Origin: Flavobacterium urocaniciphilum
GTDB taxonomy: Bacteria; Bacteroidota; Bacteroidia; Flavobacteriales; Flavobacteriaceae
Assembly: GCF_900110615.1 (NCBI RefSeq)
Contig: NZ_FOEI01000006.1
Span: forward strand, 89,221 to 153,220
Length of the DNA stretch: 64,000 nucleotides
Direction of reading: 5' to 3'
Both the position numbers and the translations under genes were made by a program. Shown in pieces: positions 24,315 to 36,917 of the stretch. The stretch's first letter is position 1, and every line of letters starts with the position of its first letter. The notes beneath the pieces are model-generated. The model saw only the letters and a list, made by a program, of their open reading frames with translations, ran no database searches and had not been told where the DNA came from.

Positions 24315-24758
24315 ATGGAACTTATATTAAAACAAGACGTTCAAAATTTAGGATTTAAAGATGATGTAGTAACTGTAAAAAACGGTTATGGTCGTAACTA
24401 TTTAATTCCTCAAGGATTTGCTATTTTAGCAACTTCTTCTGCTAAAAAAGTTTTAGCTGAAAATTTAAAACAAAAAGCTCACAAAGAAGCTAAAATTGTT
24501 GCTGATGCTAAATCTTTAGCTGAAGCATTAAAAGCTTTAGAGATCAAAATTACTGCAAAAGCAGGTGGTGAGAAATTATTCGGATCTATTTCAAATGTTG
24601 ATATTGCTCAAGCTTTAGAGTCAAATGGACATTCAGTAGACAGAAAATTCATCACTTCTGGAATTGTTAAAAGAATTGGTAAATATAACGCTACTGTACG
24701 TTTACACAGAGAAGTTATCATTGAATTACCATACGAAATCGTTGCTGAAAAAGCATAA
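24315..24758 (+). CDS. rplI: 50S ribosomal protein L9
   Basis: 147 aa with N-domain MELILKQDVQNLGFKDDVVTVKNGYGRNYLIPQG (seen as LKQDVQNLGFKDDVVTVK then GYGRNYLIPQGFA), a long connecting helix and a C-domain with LFGSISNVDIAQALESNG and IIELPYEIVAEKA. Third gene of the operon, followed by a strong terminator. Confidence 0.97.
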   Translation: MELILKQDVQNLGFKDDVVTVKNGYGRNYLIPQGFAILATSSAKKVLAENLKQKAHKEAKIVADAKSLAEALKALEIKITAKAGGEKLFGSISNVDIAQALESNGHSVDRKFITSGIVKRIGKYNATVRLHREVIIELPYEIVAEKA

Positions 24759-24778
24759 TTTCGAAAAAAATATTTCAT

Positions 24779-24811
24779 TAAAAAGCGTTGCATTTGCAAC
24801 GCTTTTTTTAT
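24779..24811 (+). terminator. Terminator of the rpsF-rpsR-rplI operon
   Basis: Perfect hairpin AAAAGCGTTGCA-TT-TGCAACGCTTTT, with the T-run continuing to 24811. Confidence 0.9.
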
Positions 24812-24860
24812 TTTTACTATTCCTTACATTCGGAAATTATAAAAATATAAAATCGCACCA

Positions 24861-28007
<3,147 letters not shown>

Positions 28008-28015
<8 letters not shown>

Positions 28016-28732
28016 TAGAAAAAATCAAATATTAAAGAAAGAATTGGTAAAAGTGCCTCTAATAGTGTACTTTGTGGCCTTTGCACTATACTTATTTTTG
28101 GAAAATATTGTAGAGCTTAAAGATTATGCTTTATTGGTTAAGCCAATCATTATTCCTGCAATTGCCTTTTTATATTTAACTGGTAGAAAAAGTAAAAGAA
28201 CCCTTTTGAATTTAACCATGTTGGTTTTTATTTTCATTGCCGACAATTGTACTTTATTAGAAGATAAAAGTTTATATCTGTATGCAACTATGTTATATAT
28301 GGGTGTAATTTATATTATTCTGTATTATGCTATATTGGATTTCAAATACGTGAATAAAAAGTCGCCATTTGCACGATATTTAGGCTTTGGGATTTTACTT
28401 TTATGTTTTCTTTATTGTTTTATTGGGTGTTTTGTTTTGATCACGCCGATAAATCTTCTCAAGTATTTATAGTGTTTAATTATATTGTAGTTTTTATAAT
28501 TACTTTACTATTGAGTATAGTTAATTATTTTTTGAATAAAAGAAATAGGAGAGATTTGTATTTAATGCTTACTTTAATTACAATGTTTTTTGCAGGATTA
28601 TTTACTTCTATAAATCATTATTATATGAGTCATTTATGGTTAGTAATAATTGCATGTATTGTTGAAATTCCAGTTTATTATTTTTTACTTAGATATTTAC
28701 TTGCACGAGATCAAAAAAACCTTAGAGCGTAA
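28008..28732 (+). pseudogene. Second YhhN-like paralogue, split by a -1 frameshift
   Basis: Frame 1 (28008-28472, 154 codons) encodes the N-terminal two thirds (LVKPIIIPAIAFLYLTGRKSK matches LLTKPLFLPILLYYYLRKTNSK of the preceding gene) and stops after INLLKYL. The remaining third continues in the -1 frame to 28732 (FIVFNYIVVFIITLLL, then LWLVIIACIVEIPVYYFLLRYLLARDQKN), which aligns with the end of the intact paralogue (VFKLVNLVTQIFSYYFFVNYSILRTKKNN). The joined product would be about 240 aa, matching the neighbour. A one-base deletion, a sequencing error or programmed slippage would all explain this. The 3' end overlaps the convergent phosphatase gene by 11 bp. Confidence 0.6.
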
Positions 28733-29636
28733 TATTTTTTTCTTGTCCAATGTATTTCGAATTATCGCTTAAATAGAAATCAATTCTGCCTAAATTAATT
28801 CCATAGGCGCCCACTTGATTCACGATAACTTTTTTTCCAACTTTATTTATTTTTACAATTGGTTTGTCTAAAAATGTATGCGTGTGACCACCAATGATTA
28901 AATCGATATGTTGTGTTGCTGCAGCTAATTTCACATCACATACTTTTTCTGGTTCGTTTTTATAATCAAATCCTAAATGCGATAAACAAATTATTAAATC
29001 ACATTTTTCGATTTCTTTAAGTTGTTTTGCAATATCAGTGGCTACTTCAATAGGATTGTTGTAAACAGTTTCTTTGTATAATTTCTTGTCTACTAATCCG
29101 TTTAATTCCACTCCTAAACCAAATATTCCTATTTTAATTCCGTCTTTAATGATGATTTTATAAGGTTTTACAATTCCATCTAGGACAGTGTTTTTGAAAT
29201 CATAATTAGCAGAAACGAAATCAAAATTGGCATGAGGAAGCATGGCATTAAATCCATCAATTCCATTATCGAAATCATGGTTACCCATTGTTGCAACATC
29301 ATATTGCATCATGCTCATTAATTTGAATTCTAATTCACCACCATAATAATTGAAATAGGGTGTACCTTGAAAAATATCTCCAGCATCTAAAAGTAACACA
29401 TTGTTTTCTTCTTTTCTGATTTTTTCAATAACATTAGCTCTTCTAGCCACACCACCCATACCTGGATTTTTTGGATGGTCTTTTGGAAAAGGATCAATAT
29501 GACTGTGTACATCATTAGTGTGTAAAATAGTTATCTTCTTTTCTTTAACGGTTGTAAAACTAGATAATGAAAAATCACCAAGAGTAACTAATGCTGTTGT
29601 TGCAGCTGTGTTTTTTAAAAATGTTCTTCTTTTCAT
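28722..29636 (-). CDS. Tat-exported metallophosphatase (5'-nucleotidase N-terminal domain)
   Basis: A 304-aa periplasmic phosphohydrolase. Twin-arginine signal MKRRTFLKNTAATTALVTLG. The metallophosphoesterase motifs are complete: HTNDVHSHIDPF, LLDAGDIFQGTPYFNYYGG, ATMGNHDFDNG, CLSHLGFDY and GGHTHTFLDKP. It corresponds to the catalytic N-domain of UshA-type 5'-nucleotidase/2',3'-cyclic phosphodiesterase. The substrate-binding C-domain is missing here and encoded by the gene just upstream (29663-30445), 26 bp away. Confidence 0.9.
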   Translation of the reverse strand: MKRRTFLKNTAATTALVTLGDFSLSSFTTVKEKKITILHTNDVHSHIDPFPKDHPKNPGMGGVARRANVIEKIRKEENNVLLLDAGDIFQGTPYFNYYGGELEFKLMSMMQYDVATMGNHDFDNGIDGFNAMLPHANFDFVSANYDFKNTVLDGIVKPYKIIIKDGIKIGIFGLGVELNGLVDKKLYKETVYNNPIEVATDIAKQLKEIEKCDLIICLSHLGFDYKNEPEKVCDVKLAAATQHIDLIIGGHTHTFLDKPIVKINKVGKKVIVNQVGAYGINLGRIDFYLSDNSKYIGQEKNITL

Positions 29637-29662
29637 GTGTTCCTGCAGAATTTGATCCGTAC

Positions 29663-30445
29663 TTATTCTTTAATAATTCTTGGTGTATTTGATGCTTCAA
29701 TCGATTTATGATTGTAAAAATAATCAATTAAAACATTTCTAATTTTATAATTCAAATCGTAAGTTCCTTCATTTTTTAAGAAAAAAGTCATGTTATCTCC
29801 ACCATTCGATAAATAATCAGACGTTAAAACATAATATATTTTAGTTTCATCTATATGCTTTTCATTAAATAAGATATTGGTAATCTCATTGTTTTTATTC
29901 AGATATATCGTAAGGCCATTTAATGGGTGAGGTTTTTTTTCAGTGATGATGTGTTGTGCCATTGCTTTAATTTTATCTCCTTTTAAAGCCACAACAATTA
30001 AACTATTTTCAAAAGGCATCACTTCAAAAGCATTTCTTTTGGTGATGTTTCCTTTCGGAATTATTGAACGAATTCCACCATGATTGAATAAAGTAATGTC
30101 AATTTTTTTGTTTTCTCTTTTGAAAAAAATAGGATTAGCTAATTCTAAACAAGCATCAGCCATAAAGTTTCCAATATTAGTTTGCCATTCGCCTTTGTTT
30201 TTGTCTAATGTTTCTGGGCAAAAAGAAATAATACTGTCTAAATCTTTATTAATATGATTTCTGTATGGCGCAATATAGGATTCAATTTTTTGATTAGAAG
30301 TATAGCTTTCATTGATTTCAATTTTCTTGCCTTCAACGGAATAATTCGTATAAGGTTTTGATTTGCAAGCGTTAAAAACTATTAATGTTAAAATTGTAAC
30401 AAAAATTGTGTAAAGATGATTAGTATTTTTACTTTTGAACATCAT
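29663..30445 (-). CDS. 5'-nucleotidase C-terminal domain lipoprotein
   Basis: A 260-aa lipoprotein with lipobox VFNAC. It contains the UshA-type C-terminal domain on its own: TNIGNFMADACLELAN, ITLFNHGGIRSIIPKGNITKRNAFEVMPFENSLIVVAL (seen as NHGGIRS, then EVMPFENSLIVV), and YYVLTSDYLSNGGDNMTFF. This half positions the nucleobase in UshA. The frame extends three codons to a TTG; I chose the ATG at 30445. It pairs with the Tat-exported catalytic domain encoded next, so the two probably form one periplasmic enzyme from separate chains sent out by different export routes. Confidence 0.85.
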   Translation of the reverse strand: MMFKSKNTNHLYTIFVTILTLIVFNACKSKPYTNYSVEGKKIEINESYTSNQKIESYIAPYRNHINKDLDSIISFCPETLDKNKGEWQTNIGNFMADACLELANPIFFKRENKKIDITLFNHGGIRSIIPKGNITKRNAFEVMPFENSLIVVALKGDKIKAMAQHIITEKKPHPLNGLTIYLNKNNEITNILFNEKHIDETKIYYVLTSDYLSNGGDNMTFFLKNEGTYDLNYKIRNVLIDYFYNHKSIEASNTPRIIKE

Positions 30446-30464
30446 AAATTCCAATAGATTACTT

Positions 30465-30472
30465 TAATTTTG
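30465..30472 (+). promoter_or_regulatory. Promoter -7 box upstream of the DUF6913-like gene
   Basis: TAATTTTG matches TAnnTTTG and lies 19 bp before the start codon. The candidate TTTG -33 (30434-30437) is 27 bases away, longer than usual. Confidence 0.45.
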
Positions 30473-30491
30473 TAAAAGAAGTAAATTTACA

Positions 30492-31010
30492 ATGATTTCT
30501 AAAATAATTAAAGATTTTTTCCTTAAAAGAAAAGTAAATAAAAAGTTAAGAGAGTATTCTCTACAGGAGCCTCCAAATAAAATTGAGAAAGTTGGAGTTT
30601 TAATTGACGGTAATTATTTTCAAAATCAGGAAGTACTTATAGACGAAATTGCAAAACACGGAATTGATAAAAATAATATTGAAATTTTATCGTTTGTAAA
30701 TAAAAACAAAAAATCACTTTTAGATTCTTTCGATTATTTTTTTGGGAAAGATATCTCCTTTGGAGGTTTGTTTAAGAGTGAAAGAGTTACTAATTTTACC
30801 AACCAAAATTTTGATATGCTTATTAGTTATTATGATGTTCAAAAACCAACATTATTATTAGTAACTAAAAGTTCAAAAGCTAAATTTAAAGTGGGGTTTT
30901 ATACTATTGATAAAAGAATTAATCATTTGTCTATCAATACAGTTGCGGAAAAGCACGAAGAATTTATTACGGAATTATTCAAATATTTAAAAATACTTAA
31001 AAAAATATAA
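30492..31010 (+). CDS. DUF6913-like conserved protein
   Basis: A 172-aa soluble protein, basic at the N-terminus ([21 protein letters not shown]), with a Rossmann-like first strand ([13 protein letters not shown]) and [30 protein letters not shown]. From memory this resembles DUF6913, which is found next to dapA in Flavobacteria, as here (one base between stop and ATG). Function unknown. The next genes are dapA and, after a new promoter, bamD. Confidence 0.6.
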   Translation: MISKIIKDFFLKRKVNKKLREYSLQEPPNKIEKVGVLIDGNYFQNQEVLIDEIAKHGIDKNNIEILSFVNKNKKSLLDSFDYFFGKDISFGGLFKSERVTNFTNQNFDMLISYYDVQKPTLLLVTKSSKAKFKVGFYTIDKRINHLSINTVAEKHEEFITELFKYLKILKKI

Positions 31011-31011
31011 T

Positions 31012-31890
31012 ATGCAATCATTTTTAGGAACTGGTGTTGCACTAGTTACGCCATTTAAAAAAGATTTTTCAGTAGATACTGAAGCTTTAACAAGAATTGT
31101 AAACTTTGTAATTGAAGGAGGGGTAGAATATTTAGTTGTTCTTGGTACAACAGCAGAAACGGCTACTTTAACAAATGATGAAAAAGAATTAGTAATTGCT
31201 ACAATTGCTGCTGCAAATAATGGAAGAGTTCCTATGGTTTTAGGAGTTGGAGGAAACAATACTGCAAAAGTTGTTGAAGAATTAAAAACTAGAAATTTTG
31301 CTGGTTTTTCTGCTATTTTATCAGTATCACCATATTATAATAAACCAACTCAAGAAGGTATTTACCAACATTTTAAAGCGGTTGCTGAAGCGTCTCCAAT
31401 TCCAGTAATTATTTATAATGTACCTGGAAGAACAGCTAGTAACATGTTACCAAATACAGTTTTAAGATTAGCTAAAGATTTCAAAAACATTATCGGAATT
31501 AAAGAAGCGGCTGGAGATATCGTTCAAGCAATGAAAATCATTCAAGATAAACCAGAAGATTTCTTAGTAATTTCAGGTGATGATATGATTACATTACCAA
31601 TGGTTTTAGCGGGTGGAGCAGGAGTTATTTCAGTAATTGGAGAAGGTTTTCCTAAAGAATTTTCTGAAATGGTTCGTTTAGGATTGAATAAGAAAGTAAA
31701 AGAAGCTTATCATTTACATTATAAATTAGCAGATTCAATTGATATGATTTTCGAACAAGGAAATCCTGCTGGTATAAAAGAAGTATTTAAACACTTAGGT
31801 TTATCAGAAAATACGGTTCGTTTGCCTTTAGTAAATGTAGATGAAAACTTATCAGAAAGATTGGCAAATTTTATAAAAAATTTAGGTTAA
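31012..31890 (+). CDS. dapA: 4-hydroxy-tetrahydrodipicolinate synthase
   Basis: Condenses pyruvate with aspartate semialdehyde in lysine/diaminopimelate synthesis. 292 aa, TIM-barrel. Schiff-base Lys164 in IGIKEAAGD and catalytic Tyr135 in [11 protein letters not shown] are visible, plus the pyruvate-binding GTTAETATL and the [20 protein letters not shown] segment. Complete. It is coupled to the upstream DUF6913-like gene. Confidence 0.97.
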   Translation: MQSFLGTGVALVTPFKKDFSVDTEALTRIVNFVIEGGVEYLVVLGTTAETATLTNDEKELVIATIAAANNGRVPMVLGVGGNNTAKVVEELKTRNFAGFSAILSVSPYYNKPTQEGIYQHFKAVAEASPIPVIIYNVPGRTASNMLPNTVLRLAKDFKNIIGIKEAAGDIVQAMKIIQDKPEDFLVISGDDMITLPMVLAGGAGVISVIGEGFPKEFSEMVRLGLNKKVKEAYHLHYKLADSIDMIFEQGNPAGIKEVFKHLGLSENTVRLPLVNVDENLSERLANFIKNLG

Positions 31891-31899
31891 AAAATCTTT

Positions 31900-31930
31900 T
31901 TTGTAAAACATAAAAATATATCTACCTTTG
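31900..31930 (+). promoter_or_regulatory. Promoter of the bamD-rpoZ-coaBC-porD-recN operon
   Basis: TTTG (31900-31903), 19 bases, then TACCTTTG (31923-31930). The bamD ATG is 47 bp downstream, leaving a 5' UTR of about 40 nt. Confidence 0.8.
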
Positions 31931-31976
31931 CAGTTGCTTTTTGAATTGCTCAAAGGGTAAAACATTTATAATAAAT

Positions 31977-32783
31977 ATGAATAAATTTATATATATTCTT
32001 TTTGGAGTTTTAGTACTTTCTTCTTGTAGTGAATATCAAAAGGCTTTAAAATCAGACGATGTAGAGTATAAGACAACCGTTTTTTTAAAGCAAGTAGAAA
32101 AGAAAAAATATTCAAAAGCAACGCGTTTGTTTGAACAATATGCTGCTTCTTATAGAGGTAAAGCTCAATCTGAAAATGCATTTTTCAATTATGCACATGC
32201 GCTGTATATGAATAAACAGTATATATCTGCAGCTTACCAATTTGAAAGTTTTGCATCTAGTTATCCTAAAAGTCCAAAAGCAGAAGAAGCTGCATTTTTA
32301 GGAGCTGAATGTTATTCTAAAACTTCACCAATGTATAGTTTAGATCAGGTAGATACTGAAAAAGGATTAAATAAAATTCAAGCTTTTATTAATAAGTATC
32401 CTAATTCTACACTTTTGCCTAAAGCAAATGAAGTTGTTAAACAATTGACAGAGAAGTTAGAATTAAAAGCATACGAAATTGCTAAACAATATAATACAAT
32501 TGGAGAATTTACAAGAGATTATAATGCAGCTGTTAAGGCTTTAGATAATTTTATGTTTAATTATCCAGGTTCTAAATACAAAGAAGATGCTTTGTTTTAC
32601 AAATACGATTCTATGTATAAATTAGCTGTAAATAGTGTTCCAGCTAAAAAAGAAGAAAGATTAAATACAACAAAAGTATACTATCAAAATTTAGTAAAAT
32701 TTAAAGCGGATACTAAGTATTTAGAAAAAGCAAATAAAATGCTTGAAAAAGTAGATAAAGAATTGAAACAATATACAAATTAA
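31977..32783 (+). CDS. bamD: Outer-membrane assembly lipoprotein BamD
   Basis: A component of the BAM complex that inserts beta-barrel proteins into the outer membrane. 268 aa from the ATG at 31977 (a TTG 12 codons upstream would add a non-signal-like sequence). Signal peptide with lipobox LSSC (SEYQKALKS follows), then TPR-like helices: KKYSKATRLFEQYAASYRG, NKQYISAAYQFESFASSYPKSPKAEEAAF, YPNSTLLPKANEVVKQL and YNAAVKALDNFMFNYPGSKYKEDALF, the last with the family's YPGS motif. First gene of a five-gene operon. Confidence 0.93.
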   Translation: MNKFIYILFGVLVLSSCSEYQKALKSDDVEYKTTVFLKQVEKKKYSKATRLFEQYAASYRGKAQSENAFFNYAHALYMNKQYISAAYQFESFASSYPKSPKAEEAAFLGAECYSKTSPMYSLDQVDTEKGLNKIQAFINKYPNSTLLPKANEVVKQLTEKLELKAYEIAKQYNTIGEFTRDYNAAVKALDNFMFNYPGSKYKEDALFYKYDSMYKLAVNSVPAKKEERLNTTKVYYQNLVKFKADTKYLEKANKMLEKVDKELKQYTN

Positions 32784-32791
32784 TCATTATT

Positions 32792-33106
32792 ATGGATTTA
32801 AAGAAGACGAATGCTCCAGTTAATACTGTAACTTACAACAAAAGTGCTATTGAAGAACCAACTGGGAATGTATATGAAGCAATTACTATAATAGCAAGAA
32901 GAGCGAATCAAATTAATTCTGAAATTAAAAAAGAATTATTAGATAAGTTAGATGAATTTGCTACTTATAATGATAGTTTAGAGGAAGTTTTCGAAAACAA
33001 AGAACAAATCGAAGTTTCTAAATATTACGAAAAATTACCAAAACCACATGCTTTAGCAGTACAAGAATGGTTAGATGGTAAAATTTATCATAGAGATACT
33101 AAATAA
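32792..33106 (+). CDS. rpoZ: RNA polymerase omega subunit, Bacteroidota type
   Basis: A 104-aa RNA polymerase assembly subunit. The Bacteroidota form carries VYEAITIIARRANQINSEIKKELLDKL (seen as YEAITIIARRANQIN) and the C-terminal YYEKLPKPHALAVQEWLDGKI. It lies 8 bp after bamD and 15 bp before coaBC. Confidence 0.93.
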   Translation: MDLKKTNAPVNTVTYNKSAIEEPTGNVYEAITIIARRANQINSEIKKELLDKLDEFATYNDSLEEVFENKEQIEVSKYYEKLPKPHALAVQEWLDGKIYHRDTK

Positions 33107-33121
33107 TTTAAAATTACTTTA

Positions 33122-34333
33122 ATGTCTGTTTTAAACGGGAAAAAAGTTTTGCTAGGAATTTCTGGTGGAATTGCAGCTTATAAAACAGCCTCATTAGTAA
33201 GACTTCTTATAAAAGCAGGTGCACATGTACAAGTTGTCATGACACCTGCTTCTAAAGATTTTGTTACTCCCTTAACATTATCTACTCTTTCTAAAAACCC
33301 AGTTTACTCTAATTTTTATAACGAAGAAGACGAGAATGCTTCATGGAATAACCATGTAGAATTAGCTCTTTGGGCAGATTATATGCTTATTGCGCCTGCA
33401 ACAGCAAATACCCTGTCGAAAATGGCTTCAGGCACTTGCGACAATCTTCTTATGGCTACTTATTTATCTGCGAAATGCCCTGTGTATTTTGCGCCAGCAA
33501 TGGATTTAGATATGTACATTCATCCAACAACAAAGATGAATTTTGATAAATTAGCAAGTTTTGGAAATACTATTATTCCGGCTGAAAGTGGTGAATTGGC
33601 AAGTGGTTTAAGTGGTGAGGGTAGAATGGCTGAACCTGAAAATATTATTGCTTTTCTGGAAAAAGATATCGAAAATAAATTGCCTTTAAAAGGTAAAAAG
33701 ATTTTGATAACTGCTGGGCCAACATATGAAGCAATTGATCCAGTTCGTTTCATCGGAAATCATTCTACAGGTAAAATGGGCTTCGATATTGCCTTAGCAG
33801 CTGCAAATTTAGGTGCTGAAGTTATTTTAGTTTCTGGTCCAACACATCTTCAAATTAAGCACAGTTTAATAAATTTAATAAGAGTCAATTCTGCAGATGA
33901 AATGTATGATGCTTGTCATCAGTATTTTGACCACGTTGATGTAGCTATTGCAGCAGCAGCGGTTGCCGATTATAAACCAAAAAATGTGGCATCACAGAAA
34001 ATAAAAAAGACTGAAGCTACGTTTACTATAGAATTAGAAAAAAATAAAGATATTTTATTATCTTTAGGTCAAATAAAAAAGCAACAATTTTTAATCGGTT
34101 TTGCATTGGAAACGGAAAATGAAATTGAAAATGCGAAATATAAAATTGAAAAAAAGAATTTAGATTTAATTGTGTTAAATTCTTTAAACGATAAAGGTGC
34201 AGGTTTTGGTCATCCAACCAATAAAGTGACTTTTATTGATAAAGATTTTAATATATTTGAAAACCCGTTAAAATCGAAAGAATTAGTAGCGGTAGATATT
34301 GTTAATCTAATTGTAAAAAAATATGCGAATTAA
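33122..34333 (+). CDS. coaBC: Bifunctional phosphopantothenoylcysteine synthetase/decarboxylase
   Basis: Two steps of coenzyme A synthesis. 403 aa. The CoaC flavoprotein domain (about 1-185) has GISGGIAAYKTASLVRLL, the ASWNNHVELALWADYMLIAPATANTLSKMA region with the catalytic His, and FAPAMDLDMYIHP. The CoaB domain (about 190-403) has ITAGPTYEAIDPVRFIGNHSTGKMG (as TAGPTYEAIDPVRFI and STGKMG), AAAVADYKPKNVASQKIKK and FALETE. It overlaps the next gene by 11 bp. Confidence 0.96.
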   Translation: MSVLNGKKVLLGISGGIAAYKTASLVRLLIKAGAHVQVVMTPASKDFVTPLTLSTLSKNPVYSNFYNEEDENASWNNHVELALWADYMLIAPATANTLSKMASGTCDNLLMATYLSAKCPVYFAPAMDLDMYIHPTTKMNFDKLASFGNTIIPAESGELASGLSGEGRMAEPENIIAFLEKDIENKLPLKGKKILITAGPTYEAIDPVRFIGNHSTGKMGFDIALAAANLGAEVILVSGPTHLQIKHSLINLIRVNSADEMYDACHQYFDHVDVAIAAAAVADYKPKNVASQKIKKTEATFTIELEKNKDILLSLGQIKKQQFLIGFALETENEIENAKYKIEKKNLDLIVLNSLNDKGAGFGHPTNKVTFIDKDFNIFENPLKSKELVAVDIVNLIVKKYAN

Positions 34334-35207
34334 ATTTTTAATACTATTTGTTTTAAGTGCTTTCTATGCTAATTCGCAAGAGTTAAATGCAGTTGTGTCT
34401 ATTAATACAGCTCAGGTAACGAATGTGAATCCACAAATATTTAAAAATTTAGAAAAACAAATTTATGATTTTCTAAACAATACACGATTTTCTGATAAAT
34501 TAGTAAAGCCAAATGAAAAGGTAAATTGCTCCTTTTTTATGATTATCAATAAATTTGAAAGCAATAATTTCGAGGCTACGTTACAAGTTAATTCAACTCG
34601 ACCAATTTTTAATTCAAGTTATACTTCTCCAATTGTAAATATAAACGATAAAGAGGTTTCTTTTAAATATGTTGAATTTGAGAATTTAATTTACGATCAA
34701 AATTCATTTACCTCTAATTTAGTATCTGTTTTAGCTTTTTATGCAAACATTGTTTTGGCTTCAGATGCCGATACTTTTCAAGATAAAGGAGGAACAGAAT
34801 ATTTAGAAAATGCCTTAAGTATTACTAATGTAGCACAATCGAGTGCTTATCCAGGTTGGGTACAAACAGGTAAAAAAACAAATCGTTTTAATTTAATTTC
34901 AGATTTAATGTCGAATACTTTCGATGCCTATAGAGAAGCTATGTATTTCTACCATATTAAAGGATTAGATATTATGGCTGATGAATTAAAACAAGGTAAA
35001 TTAGAAATTATTAATGCAATTGATGTACTATATAAAGTTCATAAAACTAGACCGAATTCATTATTAGCAAGAACTTTTTTTGATGCTAAAACAGATGAAA
35101 TTGTAAATATTTTTACAGCTGGTCCGGTGGTAGATATTGCACAATTAAAAGATAATTTAGGTTCAATTTCTCCATTAAATTCTTCTAAATGGAATAAAAT
35201 AAGGTAA
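34323..35207 (+). CDS. DUF4835 family protein, PorD-like (type IX secretion associated)
   Basis: A 294-aa exported protein with signal peptide MRIKFLILFVLSAFYANSQ. Family segments: NFLNNTRFSDK-like DFLNNTRFSDKLV, STRPIFNSSYTSPIVNINDKEVSF (as RPIFNSSYTSPIVN), VSVLAFYANIVLASDADTF and MYFYHIKGLDIMADELKQGK. I associate DUF4835 with the T9SS protein name PorD; its exact role is not well defined. The start codon lies within the end of coaBC (11-bp overlap) and recN follows after one base. The T9SS link fits with the T9SS cargo genes at 38-51 kb. Confidence 0.8.
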   Translation: MRIKFLILFVLSAFYANSQELNAVVSINTAQVTNVNPQIFKNLEKQIYDFLNNTRFSDKLVKPNEKVNCSFFMIINKFESNNFEATLQVNSTRPIFNSSYTSPIVNINDKEVSFKYVEFENLIYDQNSFTSNLVSVLAFYANIVLASDADTFQDKGGTEYLENALSITNVAQSSAYPGWVQTGKKTNRFNLISDLMSNTFDAYREAMYFYHIKGLDIMADELKQGKLEIINAIDVLYKVHKTRPNSLLARTFFDAKTDEIVNIFTAGPVVDIAQLKDNLGSISPLNSSKWNKIR

Positions 35208-35208
35208 T

Positions 35209-36861
35209 ATGCTTTTATCTTTATCAGTTCAAAATTACGCTTTAATTGAACATCTTAATATAAATTTTACCAATCAATTTGCTACAATTACAGGTGAAAC
35301 TGGAGCAGGAAAATCTATTCTTCTAGGTGCTTTAGGATTAATTATGGGTAATCGTGCCGATTTATCTTCATTAAAAGATAAAGAAAAAAAGTGCGTGATT
35401 GAAGCAAGTTTTGAAGTTTCAAAATACAATCTACAATCATTATTTGAAGAGAATGATTTAGATTATGAAAATACTACAATTATTAGAAGAGAAATTTTGC
35501 CTTCTGGAAAATCTCGTGCTTTTATTAATGATACACCCGTTAACTTAACGGAACTACAGCTTTTAGCAGAAAGTTTAATTGATATACATTCTCAAAATCA
35601 AACGCGAGAATTAGAACAAGAAAATTACCAAATTTCTATTTTAGATGCGATTGGTAAAAATGCTGAAAACTTAAAAGAATATGCAGTTTTATTATCTGAT
35701 TTTAAACAGAAAACTAAAGAATTAGATCAAATTATTGCAGAAAAAAATACCTTGTTTACGGCTCAAGAATATAATGCCTATTTGTTAAATGAGTTAGAAC
35801 AAGTTGGTTTGCAATCTAATGAACAAGCCGATTTAGAAGAAGAATTATTGAGTTTAAATAATTCGGAATTAATTAGTGAAACCTTATCTAAAATAGTTTC
35901 AACAGCTAATGAAGAGCAATTCGGATTTGTAAATTCTTTAAAAGATTGTAGAAATGCACTTCAAAAAATAGCCAATTTTTCTACTGCCTATTCCGATTTG
36001 TTTGAAAGATTAAACTCTTCTTTAATCGAAATTGAAGATATCGCAGAAACAGCCTATCAATTAGGTGAGAAAAATGTTTATAATCCAGAACGATTGGAAT
36101 TTATTTCAAGTAGGTTACAAACGATTTACGATTTACAGAAAAAACATCAAGTTGCAACAATTGATGAGTTGCTTGAAATTAAAAATCAATTATCGGAAAA
36201 AGTATTATTAGTAGATAATTTAGAAGATAAAATCATCGCTTTAAATCAATATCTTAAAGATAAAAAGGAAGAATTAAATACTAAAGCCGCTTCAATTACA
36301 ACTAATAGGAGAGAAGCAATTCCGGTTTTTATTGATAAAATTTCTTCTATATTATTCCAATTAGGAATGCCCGATTCACAATTTAAAATGGAATTGAATG
36401 CTGCTAATCAATTTTTATCAAATGGTAAAGATGAATTAGAATTGTTGTTTTCAGCAAACAAAGGAACAAGTTTAGGATCGTTTAAAAAAGTGGCTTCAGG
36501 TGGTGAAATGTCGAGAATAATGTTGGCAATTAAATCAGTTTTAGCCGATTTTTCTAAACTACCAACTATTATTTTTGATGAGATTGATACTGGAGTTTCA
36601 GGTGAAATTGCCTTAAAAATGGGTGAAATCATGAAAAAGATGAGTGAAAATCGTCAAGTATTTGCTATTACTCATTTGCCGCAAATTGCTTCTAAAGGAG
36701 ATGCCCAATTTAAGGTATCTAAAGAAACTATAGCAGAAAATACAATTTCTAAAATTGTAAAACTAAATGCTGAAGAACGTATTGTAGAAATTGCAGAAAT
36801 GTTATCAGGAAAGCAAATTACAGATTCTGCATTATCACACGCTAAAACATTATTAAATTAA
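35209..36861 (+). CDS. recN: DNA repair protein RecN
   Basis: An SMC-like ATPase for double-strand break repair. 550 aa. Walker A TGETGAGKS (Lys35), the N-terminal MLLSLSVQNYALIEHL, GRAFIND-equivalent SRAFINDTPV, a coiled-coil middle (about 150-370), and C-terminal signature VASGGEMSRIMLAIK, Walker B PTIIFDEIDTGVSGEIA and FAITHLPQIASKGD. Complete. Last gene of the bamD operon; no clear hairpin follows. Confidence 0.97.
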   Translation: MLLSLSVQNYALIEHLNINFTNQFATITGETGAGKSILLGALGLIMGNRADLSSLKDKEKKCVIEASFEVSKYNLQSLFEENDLDYENTTIIRREILPSGKSRAFINDTPVNLTELQLLAESLIDIHSQNQTRELEQENYQISILDAIGKNAENLKEYAVLLSDFKQKTKELDQIIAEKNTLFTAQEYNAYLLNELEQVGLQSNEQADLEEELLSLNNSELISETLSKIVSTANEEQFGFVNSLKDCRNALQKIANFSTAYSDLFERLNSSLIEIEDIAETAYQLGEKNVYNPERLEFISSRLQTIYDLQKKHQVATIDELLEIKNQLSEKVLLVDNLEDKIIALNQYLKDKKEELNTKAASITTNRREAIPVFIDKISSILFQLGMPDSQFKMELNAANQFLSNGKDELELLFSANKGTSLGSFKKVASGGEMSRIMLAIKSVLADFSKLPTIIFDEIDTGVSGEIALKMGEIMKKMSENRQVFAITHLPQIASKGDAQFKVSKETIAENTISKIVKLNAEERIVEIAEMLSGKQITDSALSHAKTLLN

Positions 36862-36867
36862 AATTTA

Positions 36868-36875
36868 TACTTTTG
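36868..36875 (+). promoter_or_regulatory. Probable -7 box for fabV
   Basis: TACTTTTG matches TAnnTTTG, 42 bp before the fabV ATG and directly after the recN stop. No well-placed TTG -33. Confidence 0.45.
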
Positions 36876-36917
36876 TATTAAATAAAAGGAATTTACAACA
36901 ACATAAAAAATAGAATT

